This document shows, piece after piece, positions 1-8,567 of a stretch of DNA of 64,000 nucleotides. Source of the DNA: Bermanella sp. WJH001 (GTDB taxonomy: Bacteria > Pseudomonadota > Gammaproteobacteria > Pseudomonadales > Oceanobacteraceae); NCBI RefSeq assembly GCF_030070105.1, contig NZ_JASJOO010000003.1, positions 109,155 through 173,154 on the forward strand, read 5' to 3'. The notes beneath the pieces are model-generated. The model did no database searches. It had not been told where the DNA came from and worked only from the letters and a program-made list of their open reading frames with translations. Numbering within the stretch: the stretch's first letter is position 1; every line of letters begins with the position of its first letter. The position numbers and the translations under genes were made by a program.

Positions 1-1
1 G

Positions 2-439
2 GTGGCTGGCACCATGTTATTCATGGCGTTTGAGGATTTATTTTCTTTATTTCCAAGTCAAGAGCTGCCGGGTAACCCGCCCTATAAGCTATTTGAAATC
101 ATTATTTTTATCACGTTAAGCCTTGCCATTTTTGATCTAGGTAAAACTATTTTAGAGGAAGAGGTGTTAATGCATAAAGATGTTTTCAGGCACAGTTCAA
201 CACGCAGGACCATCACCCGTTTCATCGCGGCTATTTTAATAGCCGTTTCAATTGAAGCCTTGCTGACCATGTTTAAAGCCTCTCTTGGGGAGGTTGAACT
301 AATGAAGTCAGCCGTGTGGATGATGCTGTCGGTTGTGGGGCTTTTACTGGGTTTAGGGGGCTATGTATATCTGGGCGCAAAAGCTGAACGTATTTTATTA
401 AAAAACAGGATGCAATACGGCAAAACCAATACGCAATAA
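2..439 (+). CDS. Small integral membrane protein, 5'-truncated by window edge
   Basis: The reading frame is open to the left edge, so the GTG at position 2 need not be the true start and the N-terminus may be missing. The visible 145 residues contain three hydrophobic segments (about residues 31-50, 73-90 and 104-125), separated by short charged loops, and end in a basic tail. I do not recognise the family with confidence; similar small membrane proteins are common in marine gammaproteobacteria without assigned function. The gene ends just before a strong bidirectional terminator. A role in the inner membrane is all the sequence supports. Confidence 0.6.
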   Translation: MAGTMLFMAFEDLFSLFPSQELPGNPPYKLFEIIIFITLSLAIFDLGKTILEEEVLMHKDVFRHSSTRRTITRFIAAILIAVSIEALLTMFKASLGEVELMKSAVWMMLSVVGLLLGLGGYVYLGAKAERILLKNRMQYGKTNTQ

Positions 440-440
440 A

Positions 441-471
441 AAAGCCTTCTATAGACTCTATAGAAGGCTTT
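441..471. terminator. Bidirectional intrinsic terminator
   Basis: A perfect 14-bp stem (arms 441-454 and 458-471) with a 3-nt loop is flanked by A-rich and T-rich ends. It lies between the convergent membrane-protein gene and the zapB-like gene, so it can serve both. Confidence 0.85.
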
Positions 472-495
472 CACGGCACTTAAACACGACTCATA

Positions 496-699
496 TTAAG
501 CTGCGTTTGACTCGCTTTCAAACTGCTTAAGTAAGCCGGTAATTTTTTCTTCAAACGCTTTTTTCTGCTCACCTGAAATGGTTTTTTCTTGCTGTAATGC
601 AGCCACTTCTTGTTTTAGCTCTTCGTTTTCCATATTCAGTAACTCTATGGTTTCTAGTGCTAAAATGATTTTTTTCTCTAACTGATCTAACAATTCCAT
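496..699 (-). CDS. zapB: ZapB-like cell-division coiled-coil protein
   Basis: This 67-residue protein is almost wholly a coiled coil: MELLDQLEKKIILALETIEL, then a run of Glu/Leu/Gln heptads. ZapB proteins are short coiled coils of this length and N-terminal pattern; they bind ZapA and help organise the FtsZ ring and its link to MatP. The ATG at 699 is chosen over an in-frame start at 762 because a good AAGAGGT ribosome site precedes it and the alternative N-terminal extension does not fit the family. It lies 81 nt downstream of the PatB-like gene on the same strand. Another small coiled-coil protein such as SlyX cannot be fully excluded. Confidence 0.65.
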   Translation of the reverse strand: MELLDQLEKKIILALETIELLNMENEELKQEVAALQQEKTISGEQKKAFEEKITGLLKQFESESNAA

Positions 700-780
700 A
701 ACTACCTCTTTTACAGATGGAACAAGAGGCGCGATAATAAGCGCCTGCCTAAACAGACGCAAGTAGATTACAAACTGTTT

Positions 781-1956
781 TTAGATGTCGCAGCTTTTTA
801 ATTCAGACAACCGTAATGTGACCGCTTTTTCAATTCGCCTTAAGGCTTCCATTAAGACCGGTCGCTGACAACCAAAGTTTAAGCGCACATAATTATTATC
901 ACCAAACTCACTGCCCGCCGACATACCCACACCGTGCTTTTCAAAAAACTTCTGCGGATGATCAAGTTGTAACGCTGACACATCTAGCCAAGCAAGATAC
1001 GTCGCTTCGCAAGGCCTCATGTTAATTCCTTCAAGTGAACTCACTTTATCTAAAATTAACTGATGATTGTGTTTTAGATACTCGATTAATTCTAAGCGCC
1101 ATGGCTGTGCATATTTAAAAGCAGCCGTAGCCGCAGCCATGCCTAGAATATTCACATGCCCAACTAAACCGTCCATTAACTTTGAATATTCCGTTCGCAT
1201 TTTAATATCTGAAATTATGGCAAATGCCATATCCAAACCGGGTACATTAAAGGTTTTACTGGGTGCCATTAATGTGATGGATCGCTTACAAATTTCATCA
1301 TTTAACGAAGCAATTGGAATATGTTTTTTACCATTTAGAATCAGATCGCAATGTATATCATCAGAGCAAATGATCAAATCATGTTTAATACAAACATCCG
1401 CTATTTCTTGTAATTCGTCTCCACTGTAAACCTTGCCAATAGGGTTATGAGGATTACACAACAGCATGACACCCACATCATCGCTTAATGCTTGCTTCAT
1501 GGCCGGCAAATTAATAGACCAACTATCACCACACGGCTTAACCTGAAAGGTATAATTATCTGTCTCTAATAACGGCGCTTGGCGCATCAAATGCGGATAC
1601 ACAGGTAGCGCAGTGATAGCAGCAGGTTTACCTTTTAGGGCACTCATGGCTCGCGCAATATTTAAACCTTTTACCACACCTGGGGTAAATACGATCCACT
1701 CAGGTTCGATATTCCAATCATAATGACGCTGGCAATGTTTTACGATTAACTCACGCAGCTCAGAATTATCAGAGCCATACCCTAATACGCCGTGATCAAC
1801 TCGCTGCTTAATGGCTTCTAGTATTGAAGGTGCTACTTGAAAATCCATATCCGCTACCCACATAGGTAATACGTCTTTATCTTTATAGCGCTTCCATTTA
1901 ATGGAATCCGATTTGCTGCGATCTATATTTGGGCCAAATAACTCATCCGTAGTCAT
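781..1956 (-). CDS. patB: PatB/MalY-family C-S lyase (cystathionine beta-lyase type)
   Basis: This is a fold-type I PLP enzyme of 391 residues, the usual length of the PatB/MalY family. Visible landmarks are the N-terminal LPMWVADMDF motif (about 30-39), CNPHNP (167-172) for substrate and cofactor contact, SDDIH (198-202), and the Schiff-base lysine K234 in APSKTFNVPGL. The family cleaves the C-S bond of cystathionine or cysteine conjugates, releasing a thiol, pyruvate and ammonia in the cytoplasm; MalY in E. coli also represses the maltose regulon by binding MalT. A MalT-like regulator is encoded far away at 30.6-33.2 kb, but nothing links the two here. Exact substrate is not readable from the sequence. 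Confidence 0.85.
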   Translation of the reverse strand: MTTDELFGPNIDRSKSDSIKWKRYKDKDVLPMWVADMDFQVAPSILEAIKQRVDHGVLGYGSDNSELRELIVKHCQRHYDWNIEPEWIVFTPGVVKGLNIARAMSALKGKPAAITALPVYPHLMRQAPLLETDNYTFQVKPCGDSWSINLPAMKQALSDDVGVMLLCNPHNPIGKVYSGDELQEIADVCIKHDLIICSDDIHCDLILNGKKHIPIASLNDEICKRSITLMAPSKTFNVPGLDMAFAIISDIKMRTEYSKLMDGLVGHVNILGMAAATAAFKYAQPWRLELIEYLKHNHQLILDKVSSLEGINMRPCEATYLAWLDVSALQLDHPQKFFEKHGVGMSAGSEFGDNNYVRLNFGCQRPVLMEALRRIEKAVTLRLSELKSCDI

Positions 1957-2043
1957 GTTTTAACCTTTAACATATGTCTAGTTTTAAATACTTTAGCAGC
2001 TAACGCACAGCCTAAACAGGTACAATTTTAAATTTCAGGCATA

Positions 2044-2073
2044 AAAAAACCGCTACAGATGTATCGGTTTTTT
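2044..2073 (-). terminator. Intrinsic terminator of the LRR-kinase gene
   Basis: Arms AAAAAACCG (2044-2052) and CGGTTTTTT (2065-2073) pair around a 12-nt loop. On the minus strand the stem ends in a U tract 28 nt after the LRR-kinase stop codon. Confidence 0.65.
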
Positions 2074-2100
2074 ATAAAGCTCTGTTTGCACAAGGCGAAC

Positions 2101-3429
2101 TTAAGTCATGCTTTTAAGCGTATTAAGTTCGTTAACCAAATAAGTAAAACCTAATCGTTTTTCAAGCATCTCATCCATAGCACAACGACTTATATTGGTT
2201 AAAACGCCAGACAAGGTGTCTTTTTTCTCAACCAGTGTTAATAAGTCATCCATAAAGCAGCCAAACCCACGCACTTCAATCAACTGCATTTTAGTGCGCT
2301 GCTCAACACATAACCCTTCAAGATTAGTAGCCGCACCAAAATCACCAAATAAAATATTATTTTCAGCGTCATGCATTGTATTGTGTGCATATATATCACC
2401 ATGGCTGACTCCCTGCTGATGCATATGCAAAAGAATATCGGCCATTTGATGGGTGATTTTTAACACATCTAAAGATGTTAAAACCGTATCTGGCTCAAAC
2501 GTATCCCGGGTGCAACTTTTTAAACTTGGCGGCAACCCTAGGTTTTTATAGTCCGATGATATTAATTCCATAACCAGCCCAAGCTGATCACTATCCTTAA
2601 CATGAGAAAGTACTCGAATTAGATTTGGGTGCTCACCGGTTTTTAAACAACATTCAATTTCATCTCGAGGATAACCATCACTGGTAACCTCGCCCTTAAA
2701 AACTTTAACAGCAATAGATTGCTCACCATGGATCTTTGAAGATACCCAGTCAGCATGATAAATAATACCAGAGGCACCTTCTCCAATTTGATGATTCAAC
2801 CTAATAGAATTCAATGACACTTGGGGAATAGATACATCAATAACATTTTTAGTGTCACACACAGGATTCCCAGAAAACCCAAGCCACGCTAATTTGGGTA
2901 AATCCAACAACCAGTTTGGAATAATTGTTAACTGATTAGCGGATAAACGTACCAGCTCTAGTTCTTTACAATTTGCCATAGACTCAGGTAAAGACGTCAA
3001 ATGGTTACCCGCAAGCGCCAATTTTCTTAATTTTGTAAGCTGCCCTATGGAACTAGGCAGCGTTTCAATTTGATTATTAGTAAGAATCAACCAATTAGTT
3101 GAAAGCGGCAGACAGCCTTCCTCAAGGGTTTTAACTTTATTTGACTTAAACGCAATCATCTCCAATTTTGTACACTGGGCCAAAACCTTGGGCACATGCT
3201 CAAATATATTGTCGGTCAAAAACAGAATTTTAAGATTCTTAAAGCGATGAAAGTCATTAGGTAAGTCTGATAATTGATTACCCCCTAAATCCAATACTTC
3301 TATATATTCGGCTAAATCAAATAACTCACGAGGAAATTCCGTTAAACCTTGAGCGAGTTTAAATCGCTTTTGCGGCCCAAGAGATTCAGGGGTAATTAAT
3401 CCAGATTGTAGTTGTTGAAAGGTAAACAA
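2101..3429 (-). CDS. Leucine-rich-repeat protein fused to a Ser/Thr-type protein kinase
   Basis: The 442-residue protein has about seven leucine-rich repeats of the LxxLxLxxNxLxxLP type (residues about 40-190) followed by a protein kinase domain. Kinase landmarks are the glycine loop GEGASG (216-221), the ATP-anchoring lysine K242, an alpha-C glutamate near 257-259, the catalytic loop HGDIYAHN (343-350) with HGD in place of HRD, and DFG (363-365). All residues needed for phosphotransfer appear present. There is no signal peptide or membrane segment, so it should be cytoplasmic. LRR-kinase proteins of this order occur in several proteobacteria, but their targets are unknown. It sits alone, upstream of its own terminator, next to a lipoprotein gene on the same strand. 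Confidence 0.85.
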   Translation of the reverse strand: MFTFQQLQSGLITPESLGPQKRFKLAQGLTEFPRELFDLAEYIEVLDLGGNQLSDLPNDFHRFKNLKILFLTDNIFEHVPKVLAQCTKLEMIAFKSNKVKTLEEGCLPLSTNWLILTNNQIETLPSSIGQLTKLRKLALAGNHLTSLPESMANCKELELVRLSANQLTIIPNWLLDLPKLAWLGFSGNPVCDTKNVIDVSIPQVSLNSIRLNHQIGEGASGIIYHADWVSSKIHGEQSIAVKVFKGEVTSDGYPRDEIECCLKTGEHPNLIRVLSHVKDSDQLGLVMELISSDYKNLGLPPSLKSCTRDTFEPDTVLTSLDVLKITHQMADILLHMHQQGVSHGDIYAHNTMHDAENNILFGDFGAATNLEGLCVEQRTKMQLIEVRGFGCFMDDLLTLVEKKDTLSGVLTNISRCAMDEMLEKRLGFTYLVNELNTLKSMT

Positions 3430-3490
3430 AATAATAACGCCAATATAAAAATAACATAAAGAATTTAAAGCAACAGATAGTCCAGTAAAA

Positions 3491-3898
3491 TCAATTCACC
3501 TGTGTAATTTCTAACTCAGTAGATTGCAAGCTCTCATCTGTGATTTGCTCACCACCCTCACTTAACAAAGGCGTGATGTAACTTAATACCTGTTGATTAA
3601 GAAAGCTGTCATCACAACTGCCCTGTTTTTCTAAAAAATGGACGGTATTGCCAACTATGACAACCGAACCAGAAACCACTATGGTGACACTCGCACTAAG
3701 GCCAGCCAATACCAAGGCTTGAAGTGGGTCTAATGTACCCTGCATTAACATCTTCAAACCACCCCGATTCATGGTTAAATGATATTCTCTCGATACAAGA
3801 TCACAGCGTTCATAATCTTTCCGAAAAGTTTCTTTAGGATAGGCGACACAAGCCTGTAGCAAACTAAAAACCAATGTAATGGTTATTATTTTTATCAT
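3491..3898 (-). CDS. Predicted lipoprotein, unknown function
   Basis: This 135-residue protein begins with a signal sequence and a lipobox-like LLQAC (Cys17), so it is likely lipid-anchored. A hydrophobic, glycine-rich stretch at about residues 62-86 could insert in a membrane. Two further cysteines (about 32 and 94) might pair. I recognise no domain. It is 61 nt upstream of the LRR-kinase gene and on the same strand, so the two may be co-transcribed; a functional link is not shown. Confidence 0.6.
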   Translation of the reverse strand: MIKIITITLVFSLLQACVAYPKETFRKDYERCDLVSREYHLTMNRGGLKMLMQGTLDPLQALVLAGLSASVTIVVSGSVVIVGNTVHFLEKQGSCDDSFLNQQVLSYITPLLSEGGEQITDESLQSTELEITQVN

Positions 3899-3932
3899 CC
3901 GTGAAAGCCTTGCTTAAAATTCGACACATAAA

Positions 3933-3956
3933 AAAGCCGATGCGAGCATCGGCTTT
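3933..3956 (-). terminator. Intrinsic terminator downstream of guaA region
   Basis: Arms AAAGCCGATGC (3933-3943) and GCATCGGCTTT (3946-3956) form a tight hairpin with A/T-rich flanks. It is the first classical terminator reached by transcripts leaving guaA, about 370 nt after the guaA stop. Confidence 0.75.
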
Positions 3957-3960
3957 AAAT

Positions 3961-3984
3961 CGGGCGCGGGGCACCCTCCTACAA
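3961..3984. repeat. REP-like GC-rich element, copy 1
   Basis: A short GC-rich sequence ending in CCTCCTACAA directly follows the terminator. A related sequence ending in CCTCCCACAA lies at 5972-5994, again just after a terminator hairpin. This resembles the repetitive extragenic palindromes of Pseudomonas and relatives, but two copies in one window are weak proof. Confidence 0.4.
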
Positions 3985-3991
3985 TATGATT

Positions 3992-4064
3992 TTTAACCGA
4001 CATGAGCGCAGGAAAGAGAAGGCAAAAAGACATTTAGATTGAGGCGTTTATTGTAAAAAATAAC
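3992..4064. repeat. Direct repeat of the guaA-distal palindrome arm (half copy)
   Basis: These 73 bases match 4201-4273 with only about four differences (for example GCGCAGG against GCGTAGG). The copy has the left arm and the apical part of the palindrome at 4200-4324 but lacks the right arm, so it cannot form the long hairpin. It looks like a partial duplication. Confidence 0.85.
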
Positions 4065-4199
4065 ATCAACTAAGTTTTAAGTTTCCCAGACTATGCTTTA
4101 AAGCGAGAATAACGATGACAAGACGAGGCGAACATTATTTATCAAAGAAGCGTTTATATTCCACAAATGACTTAATCACACCCATCTTATCCTCACTAC

Positions 4200-4324
4200 C
4201 TTTAACCGACATGAGCGTAGGAAAGAGAAGGCAAAAAGACATTTAGATTGAGGCGTTTATTGCAATAAATAACGAGAGCTAAATGTCTTTTTAACGCACT
4301 ATTTCCAAGCGTAATAGGTTAAAG
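4200..4324. repeat. Long imperfect palindrome abutting guaA stop codon
   Basis: The outer arms CTTTAACC (4200-4207) and GGTTAAAG (4317-4324) are exact complements, and the right arm ends on the base next to the guaA stop codon. An inner perfect 14-bp stem is made by 4233-4246 (AAAAAGACATTTAG) and 4279-4292. Between outer and inner stems lie unpaired GAAGGC on the left and AACGC on the right. The apical part has its own small palindrome (TTTATTGCAATAAA). The same design with different arm sequence occurs after guaB at 6029-6151. As RNA it would form a long hairpin in the guaA 3' UTR. Confidence 0.8.
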
Positions 4325-5899
4325 TTATTCCCACTCAATAGTAGCAGGCGGCTTAGATGAAACATCATACGCCACACGGGAAATGTGTTCGATCTCGTTA
4401 ATAATACGGTTCGATACTTTCTCTAAAAGTTCGTACGGCAAGTGCGCCCAGCGAGCGGTCATGAAGTCGATGGTTTCAACCGCACGCAGTGAAACAACCC
4501 ACTCGTAACGACGTTGATCACCCACTACACCTACCGATTTAACCGGCAAGAATACAACAAACGCTTGTGAGGTTTTATGGTACCAATCGAAGTTATGTAG
4601 TTCTTCAATAAAAATGGCATCCGCTTCACGTAATACGTCAGCGTATTCTTTTTTCACTTCACCTAAAATACGTACACCAAGACCTGGGCCTGGGAACGGA
4701 TGACGGTAAACCATGTCGTATGGCAAACCGAGCTCTAGTCCAATTTTGCGCACTTCGTCTTTGAACAATTCACGCAGTGGTTCAACTAAATCCATTTTCA
4801 TATCGTCTGGCAAGCCGCCCACGTTATGGTGAGATTTAATAACGTGGGCTTTACCGGTTTTAGAGGCCGCTGATTCAATGACGTCAGGGTAGATAGTACC
4901 TTGCGCTAAGAAGTCCACATCTTTAATTTTACTGGCTTCTTCATCGAACACTTCAATAAACGTATTACCAATTACTTTACGCTTAGCTTCAGGATCAGAC
5001 ACACCCGCCAGCTTACCTAAAAATAAATCAGCACTGTCTGAACGAATAACTTTTACGCCCATGTTTTTAGCAAACATGTCCATTACCATGTCGCCTTCGT
5101 TTTTACGAAGCAGACCGTTATCCACAAACACACAGGTTAATTGCGAACCGATGGCTTTATGCAATAACGCGGCAACCACCGAAGAGTCCACACCACCTGA
5201 TAAACCAAGCAAGACTTTTTTATCGCCCACTTGTTCTTGAACACGCTTGATTTGATCTTCAATAATATTGGCTGGCGTCCATAAACCTTCACAGCCTGCG
5301 ATGTCTTTGATGAAATGCTCAAGCATGCGGCCACCTTGTAAGGTGTGCGTGACCTCTGGATGAAACTGCACACCAAAAAAGTTTTTCTCAGCATGGTACA
5401 TACCAGCAATTGGGCAAGATGGCGTAGACGCCATTAGCTCAAAACCTTCTGGCATTTTTACCACTTTATCACCGTGACTCATCCAAACGTCGAGCAGTTT
5501 TTCGCCTTTGTCGTTTACATGGTCGGCTATGTCTTTAAACAATGCACTGTTACCTTCGGCTTTAATTTGTGCATAACCAAATTCACGAATATCAGACCCC
5601 TCAACTTTACCGCCAAGTTGTTCTGACATGGTTTGCATGCCGTAACAGATACCAAAAATTGGTAAACCCATATCGAAAATTTCTTGCGCTGCGCGCGGGC
5701 TATTTTCTTCATGCACAGATTCTGGGCCACCGGCTAAAATAATGGCTTTAGGGGCAAATTCTTGAATCTCTTCAAAACTCATGTCCCAAGCACGAATCTC
5801 AGAAAAAACACCAAGTTCACGCACACGACGTGCAATCAGTTGAGTATATTGAGAACCAAAATCTAAAATCAGGATTTTCTGTGCATGTATATCGGTCAT
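4325..5899 (-). CDS. guaA: GMP synthase (glutamine-hydrolysing)
   Basis: The 524-residue protein is a full-length GuaA, converting XMP, ATP and glutamine to GMP in the cytoplasm. The N-terminal class I glutamine amidotransferase has the nucleophile Cys85 in FGICYGMQ and the His180/Glu182 pair in GVQFHPEV. The ATP-pyrophosphatase domain carries the P-loop [10 protein letters not shown] (231-240), and the C-terminal dimerisation domain ends in the family's IEWE. The ATG at 5899 has ACGAGG as ribosome site. It is downstream of guaB on the same strand, but an intrinsic terminator-like hairpin lies only 22 nt before the start codon, so guaA expression probably depends on read-through or attenuation. 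Confidence 0.98.
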   Translation of the reverse strand: MTDIHAQKILILDFGSQYTQLIARRVRELGVFSEIRAWDMSFEEIQEFAPKAIILAGGPESVHEENSPRAAQEIFDMGLPIFGICYGMQTMSEQLGGKVEGSDIREFGYAQIKAEGNSALFKDIADHVNDKGEKLLDVWMSHGDKVVKMPEGFELMASTPSCPIAGMYHAEKNFFGVQFHPEVTHTLQGGRMLEHFIKDIAGCEGLWTPANIIEDQIKRVQEQVGDKKVLLGLSGGVDSSVVAALLHKAIGSQLTCVFVDNGLLRKNEGDMVMDMFAKNMGVKVIRSDSADLFLGKLAGVSDPEAKRKVIGNTFIEVFDEEASKIKDVDFLAQGTIYPDVIESAASKTGKAHVIKSHHNVGGLPDDMKMDLVEPLRELFKDEVRKIGLELGLPYDMVYRHPFPGPGLGVRILGEVKKEYADVLREADAIFIEELHNFDWYHKTSQAFVVFLPVKSVGVVGDQRRYEWVVSLRAVETIDFMTARWAHLPYELLEKVSNRIINEIEHISRVAYDVSSKPPATIEWE

Positions 5900-5920
5900 A
5901 AAAACCTCGTATCTATAAAA

Positions 5921-5950
5921 CTAAAAAACCTGTTGCTGAGGCAACAGGTT
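5921..5950 (-). terminator. Intrinsic terminator in the guaB-guaA gap
   Basis: A 10-bp perfect stem (arms 5927-5936 and 5941-5950, loop TGAG) is followed on the minus strand by a run of six Us (5926-5921). The run ends 21 nt before the guaA ATG, leaving no room for a promoter between terminator and gene. Confidence 0.8.
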
Positions 5951-5971
5951 AAAATTCTTTGTTGGGGAAAT

Positions 5972-5994
5972 CGCCCGCGAGCGGCCTCCCACAA
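5972..5994. repeat. REP-like GC-rich element, copy 2
   Basis: CGCCCGCGAGCGG is followed by CCTCCCACAA, which parallels 3961-3984. Both copies sit between a terminator hairpin and a long palindrome, in the same order. Confidence 0.4.
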
Positions 5995-6028
5995 AGCCAC
6001 TATTTTGTTAATCCTAAATATTTGAATA

Positions 6029-6151
6029 CCTAGGCGTCAGTGGCGAAGCTCTAAGAAGGCAAAAATTTTCGAGAGACCGGAGTTTAGTTTTCCCTAAATG
6101 AGGATATCGAAAAAATTTTTAACGCGCTTAGAGCAAGTAAACTAGCCTAGG
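6029..6151. repeat. Long imperfect palindrome overlapping the end of guaB
   Basis: Nested complementary arms are CCTAGGC (6029-6035)/GCCTAGG (6145-6151), GCTCTAAG (6048-6055)/CTTAGAGC (6127-6134) and AAAAATTTTCGA (from 6061)/TCGAAAAAATTTTT (ending 6120). The outer right arm lies in the last codons of guaB. As in the copy after guaA, GAAGGC and AACGC sit unpaired between outer and inner stems, and the apical part holds a TTTAG/CTAAA stem. The arm sequences differ from the guaA copy but are complementary within each copy. Confidence 0.8.
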
Positions 6152-7611
6152 CGATAATTAGGCGCTTCTTTGGTAATTTGCACATCATGTACATGAGACT
6201 CTTTCATGCCTGCACTTGAGATTTTCACAAACTCAGGTTTGGTACGCATCTCATCAATGGTGGCACAACCGGTATAACCCATTGCACTTCGAAGGCCACC
6301 CATCATTTGATGCACAACATTACCCATTGGGCCTTTAACCGCGATACGACCTTCAATACCCTCTGGTACCAATTTGTCATTACCCGCTTTTGAATCTTGG
6401 AAATAACGATCCGCACTGCCTTGGCTTTGACCCATGGCGCCTAATGAACCCATACCACGGTAAGATTTATAAGCACGGCCTTGGAATAATTCCACTTCAC
6501 CCGGTGCTTCATCGGTACCCGCTAATAACGAGCCAGCCATGATCACATAAGCTCCGGCTACAACCGCTTTGGCCATATCACCAGAAAAACGAATACCACC
6601 GTCAGCAATCAACGGCACGCCAGTGCCTTCAAGCGCAGCGGCCACGTCTGCTACTGCGCTGATTTGTGGAACACCCACACCAGCAACAATACGAGTGGTA
6701 CAAATCGAACCTGGGCCAATACCCACTTTTACGCCATCAGCGCCAGCATCCGCTAAGGCTTTAGCTGCAGCACCAGTGGCAATGTTGCCGCCGATTACTT
6801 GTAAATCTGGATAGGTTTCTTTTGCCCAGCGTACGCGATCAATTACACCTTTTGAGTGGCCGTGGGCGGTATCCACGATCACCACATCAACACCGGCCTT
6901 AACGAGGGCAGTGATGCGATCAGGGGTTTCAGGGCCTGTACCCACCGCAGCACCAACACGTAAACGACCTTGGTCATCTTTACATGCGTTTGGATAAGCA
7001 GTGGCTTTATCAATGTCTTTAACCGTCATTAGACCCACAAGCTCAAAGTTATCGTTCACCACCAATACTTTTTCGATGCGGTTAACATGTAAAAGGCCTT
7101 GAACCACTTCGTTGCTTTCACCTTCTTTAACGGTGATCAGCTTGTCTTTTGGTGTCATGACACTGGCAACCGATGCATCTAGGTTGGTTTCAAAACGCAC
7201 ATCACGACCCGTCACAATACCCACCAGCTCAGTACCATCAACAACCGGTACACCTGAAATATTGTTTTGACGCGTGATTTCTAACAGTTCGCGAATAGAG
7301 GTTTTACTTGGAACCGTAATGGGATCTTTTACCACGCCACTTTCGTATTTTTTAACTTTACGAACTTCAGCCGCTTGCTGCTCGATGGTCATATTTTTAT
7401 GGATAATACCTAAACCACCTTCTTGCGCCATGGCAATAGCCAAGCGAGATTCGGTTACGGTATCCATAGCCGCAGAAATAAGGGGAATATTAAGCTCTAT
7501 TTCACGGGTTAATTTCGTTTTAAGGTTCACCTGATTGGGCAAAACTTCACTATAACCGGGAACAAGAAGTAGATCGTCGAACGTTAATGCGTCTTGGGCA
7601 ATTCGCAACAT
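6142..7611 (-). CDS. guaB: Inosine-5'-monophosphate dehydrogenase
   Basis: The 489-residue protein is a complete IMP dehydrogenase, oxidising IMP to XMP with NAD+, the rate-limiting step of GMP synthesis. The TIM barrel is interrupted by a CBS-domain pair (about residues 92-205) as in the family. The active-site loop GPGSICTTR places the catalytic cysteine at 304, and the IMP-binding DGG and mobile flap (GSLGAMG) are present. It precedes guaA on the same strand, the common guaBA order, but the 242-nt gap holds a long palindrome, a REP-like element and a terminator, so the two are probably not one simple transcript. Confidence 0.98.
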   Translation of the reverse strand: MLRIAQDALTFDDLLLVPGYSEVLPNQVNLKTKLTREIELNIPLISAAMDTVTESRLAIAMAQEGGLGIIHKNMTIEQQAAEVRKVKKYESGVVKDPITVPSKTSIRELLEITRQNNISGVPVVDGTELVGIVTGRDVRFETNLDASVASVMTPKDKLITVKEGESNEVVQGLLHVNRIEKVLVVNDNFELVGLMTVKDIDKATAYPNACKDDQGRLRVGAAVGTGPETPDRITALVKAGVDVVIVDTAHGHSKGVIDRVRWAKETYPDLQVIGGNIATGAAAKALADAGADGVKVGIGPGSICTTRIVAGVGVPQISAVADVAAALEGTGVPLIADGGIRFSGDMAKAVVAGAYVIMAGSLLAGTDEAPGEVELFQGRAYKSYRGMGSLGAMGQSQGSADRYFQDSKAGNDKLVPEGIEGRIAVKGPMGNVVHQMMGGLRSAMGYTGCATIDEMRTKPEFVKISSAGMKESHVHDVQITKEAPNYRLG

Positions 7612-7718
7612 GATGGGACCGCCATACCTGAATAAGAATGGCGCGTAATTCTACCTTAAACATGCCAGTGGCGAAATCAAAATCTGCTTAAGTTTGTATG
7701 AATTTTAGACCTATTAGC

Positions 7719-8567
7719 TTAATTAACCTCTTTAGCTGATAGTTGTTCCATAAATTGCAGCATACGTTGCTGATATTGTGCAAATTGAAAGGTACGAATA
7801 TGGGCGCCTTGAGTCACCACCCAAGACTTTGGTGCTAGAGCTTTAGCATACAAACGAGCACCGGCTTCATAGGGTACGGTTTTGTCGTCTGGGCTATGCA
7901 GCATTAAAAGAGGCTTTTCGCCCCATTGGTCTATCCATTGTGACGGGTCGTACTTACGAGTAATGGCCAAGGCAGGCAATTGCAGCACCCAGGTGAGCCA
8001 GTGACGTGACATTGCCTCAGCCGCCATGGTGGCATAACCATCAAAAGCCGCATCTAGCACCACCCCATCAATTTTGTCTTTTTGTGCAAAACTGGCCAAG
8101 CCATATACGGCAAGGGTAGCCCCCATACTTTGGCCAAACACAACCACAGGCAAGCCATTGTCTTGTGTTAACACCCAATCTAAACCTGAGTGCACATCCA
8201 TAAAAATATCAGGAATCATGGCCTGCCCTTCACTTTGGCCATATTGGCGATAACCCAGCATAAATACGTTGTAACCGGCATCCACCAGCCAATGAATATT
8301 AAATTGGTGATAACTGATGTTTTGCGCATTACCGTGTAAAAACACGATATTGCCTTTTGCATCGCCCTTGGCAGGCATCCACCAGCTGTAAAGCTTCGTG
8401 CCATCAAATGCTTGGTGCACTACCGGCTCATAGTCATAACCCAGTTGCGCAGGTGTCGCAGGATATTGTTTTAATGGATAAAACATAAGGGAAGTAATAC
8501 TGGTGCAACCCTGTAAGAGCAGCACACACAAAACCAAGCCTATGGTTTTATTAATGGTAAATAGCAT
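7719..8567 (-). CDS. Lipid-anchored alpha/beta hydrolase (BEM46-like)
   Basis: The 282-residue protein starts with a signal sequence ending in a lipobox (LLLQGC, Cys21). The alpha/beta hydrolase fold shows the oxyanion HGN segment (about 78-80), the nucleophile elbow GQSMG (Ser147), an acid in HSPDDKTVP (about 227-228) and His256 as the likely base. The family includes esterases, lipases and acyltransferase-like proteins; no substrate can be read here. Its start overlaps the last 17 nt of the DUF4105 gene upstream, so translation is probably coupled and both proteins should act at the envelope. Confidence 0.8.
   Translation of the reverse strand: MLFTINKTIGLVLCVLLLQGCTSITSLMFYPLKQYPATPAQLGYDYEPVVHQAFDGTKLYSWWMPAKGDAKGNIVFLHGNAQNISYHQFNIHWLVDAGYNVFMLGYRQYGQSEGQAMIPDIFMDVHSGLDWVLTQDNGLPVVVFGQSMGATLAVYGLASFAQKDKIDGVVLDAAFDGYATMAAEAMSRHWLTWVLQLPALAITRKYDPSQWIDQWGEKPLLMLHSPDDKTVPYEAGARLYAKALAPKSWVVTQGAHIRTFQFAQYQQRMLQFMEQLSAKEVN

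Noticed and set aside
5899-6141. Purine riboswitch before guaA
   Set aside because: I could not find the conserved purine-aptamer core; only a palindrome, a REP-like element and a terminator are visible.
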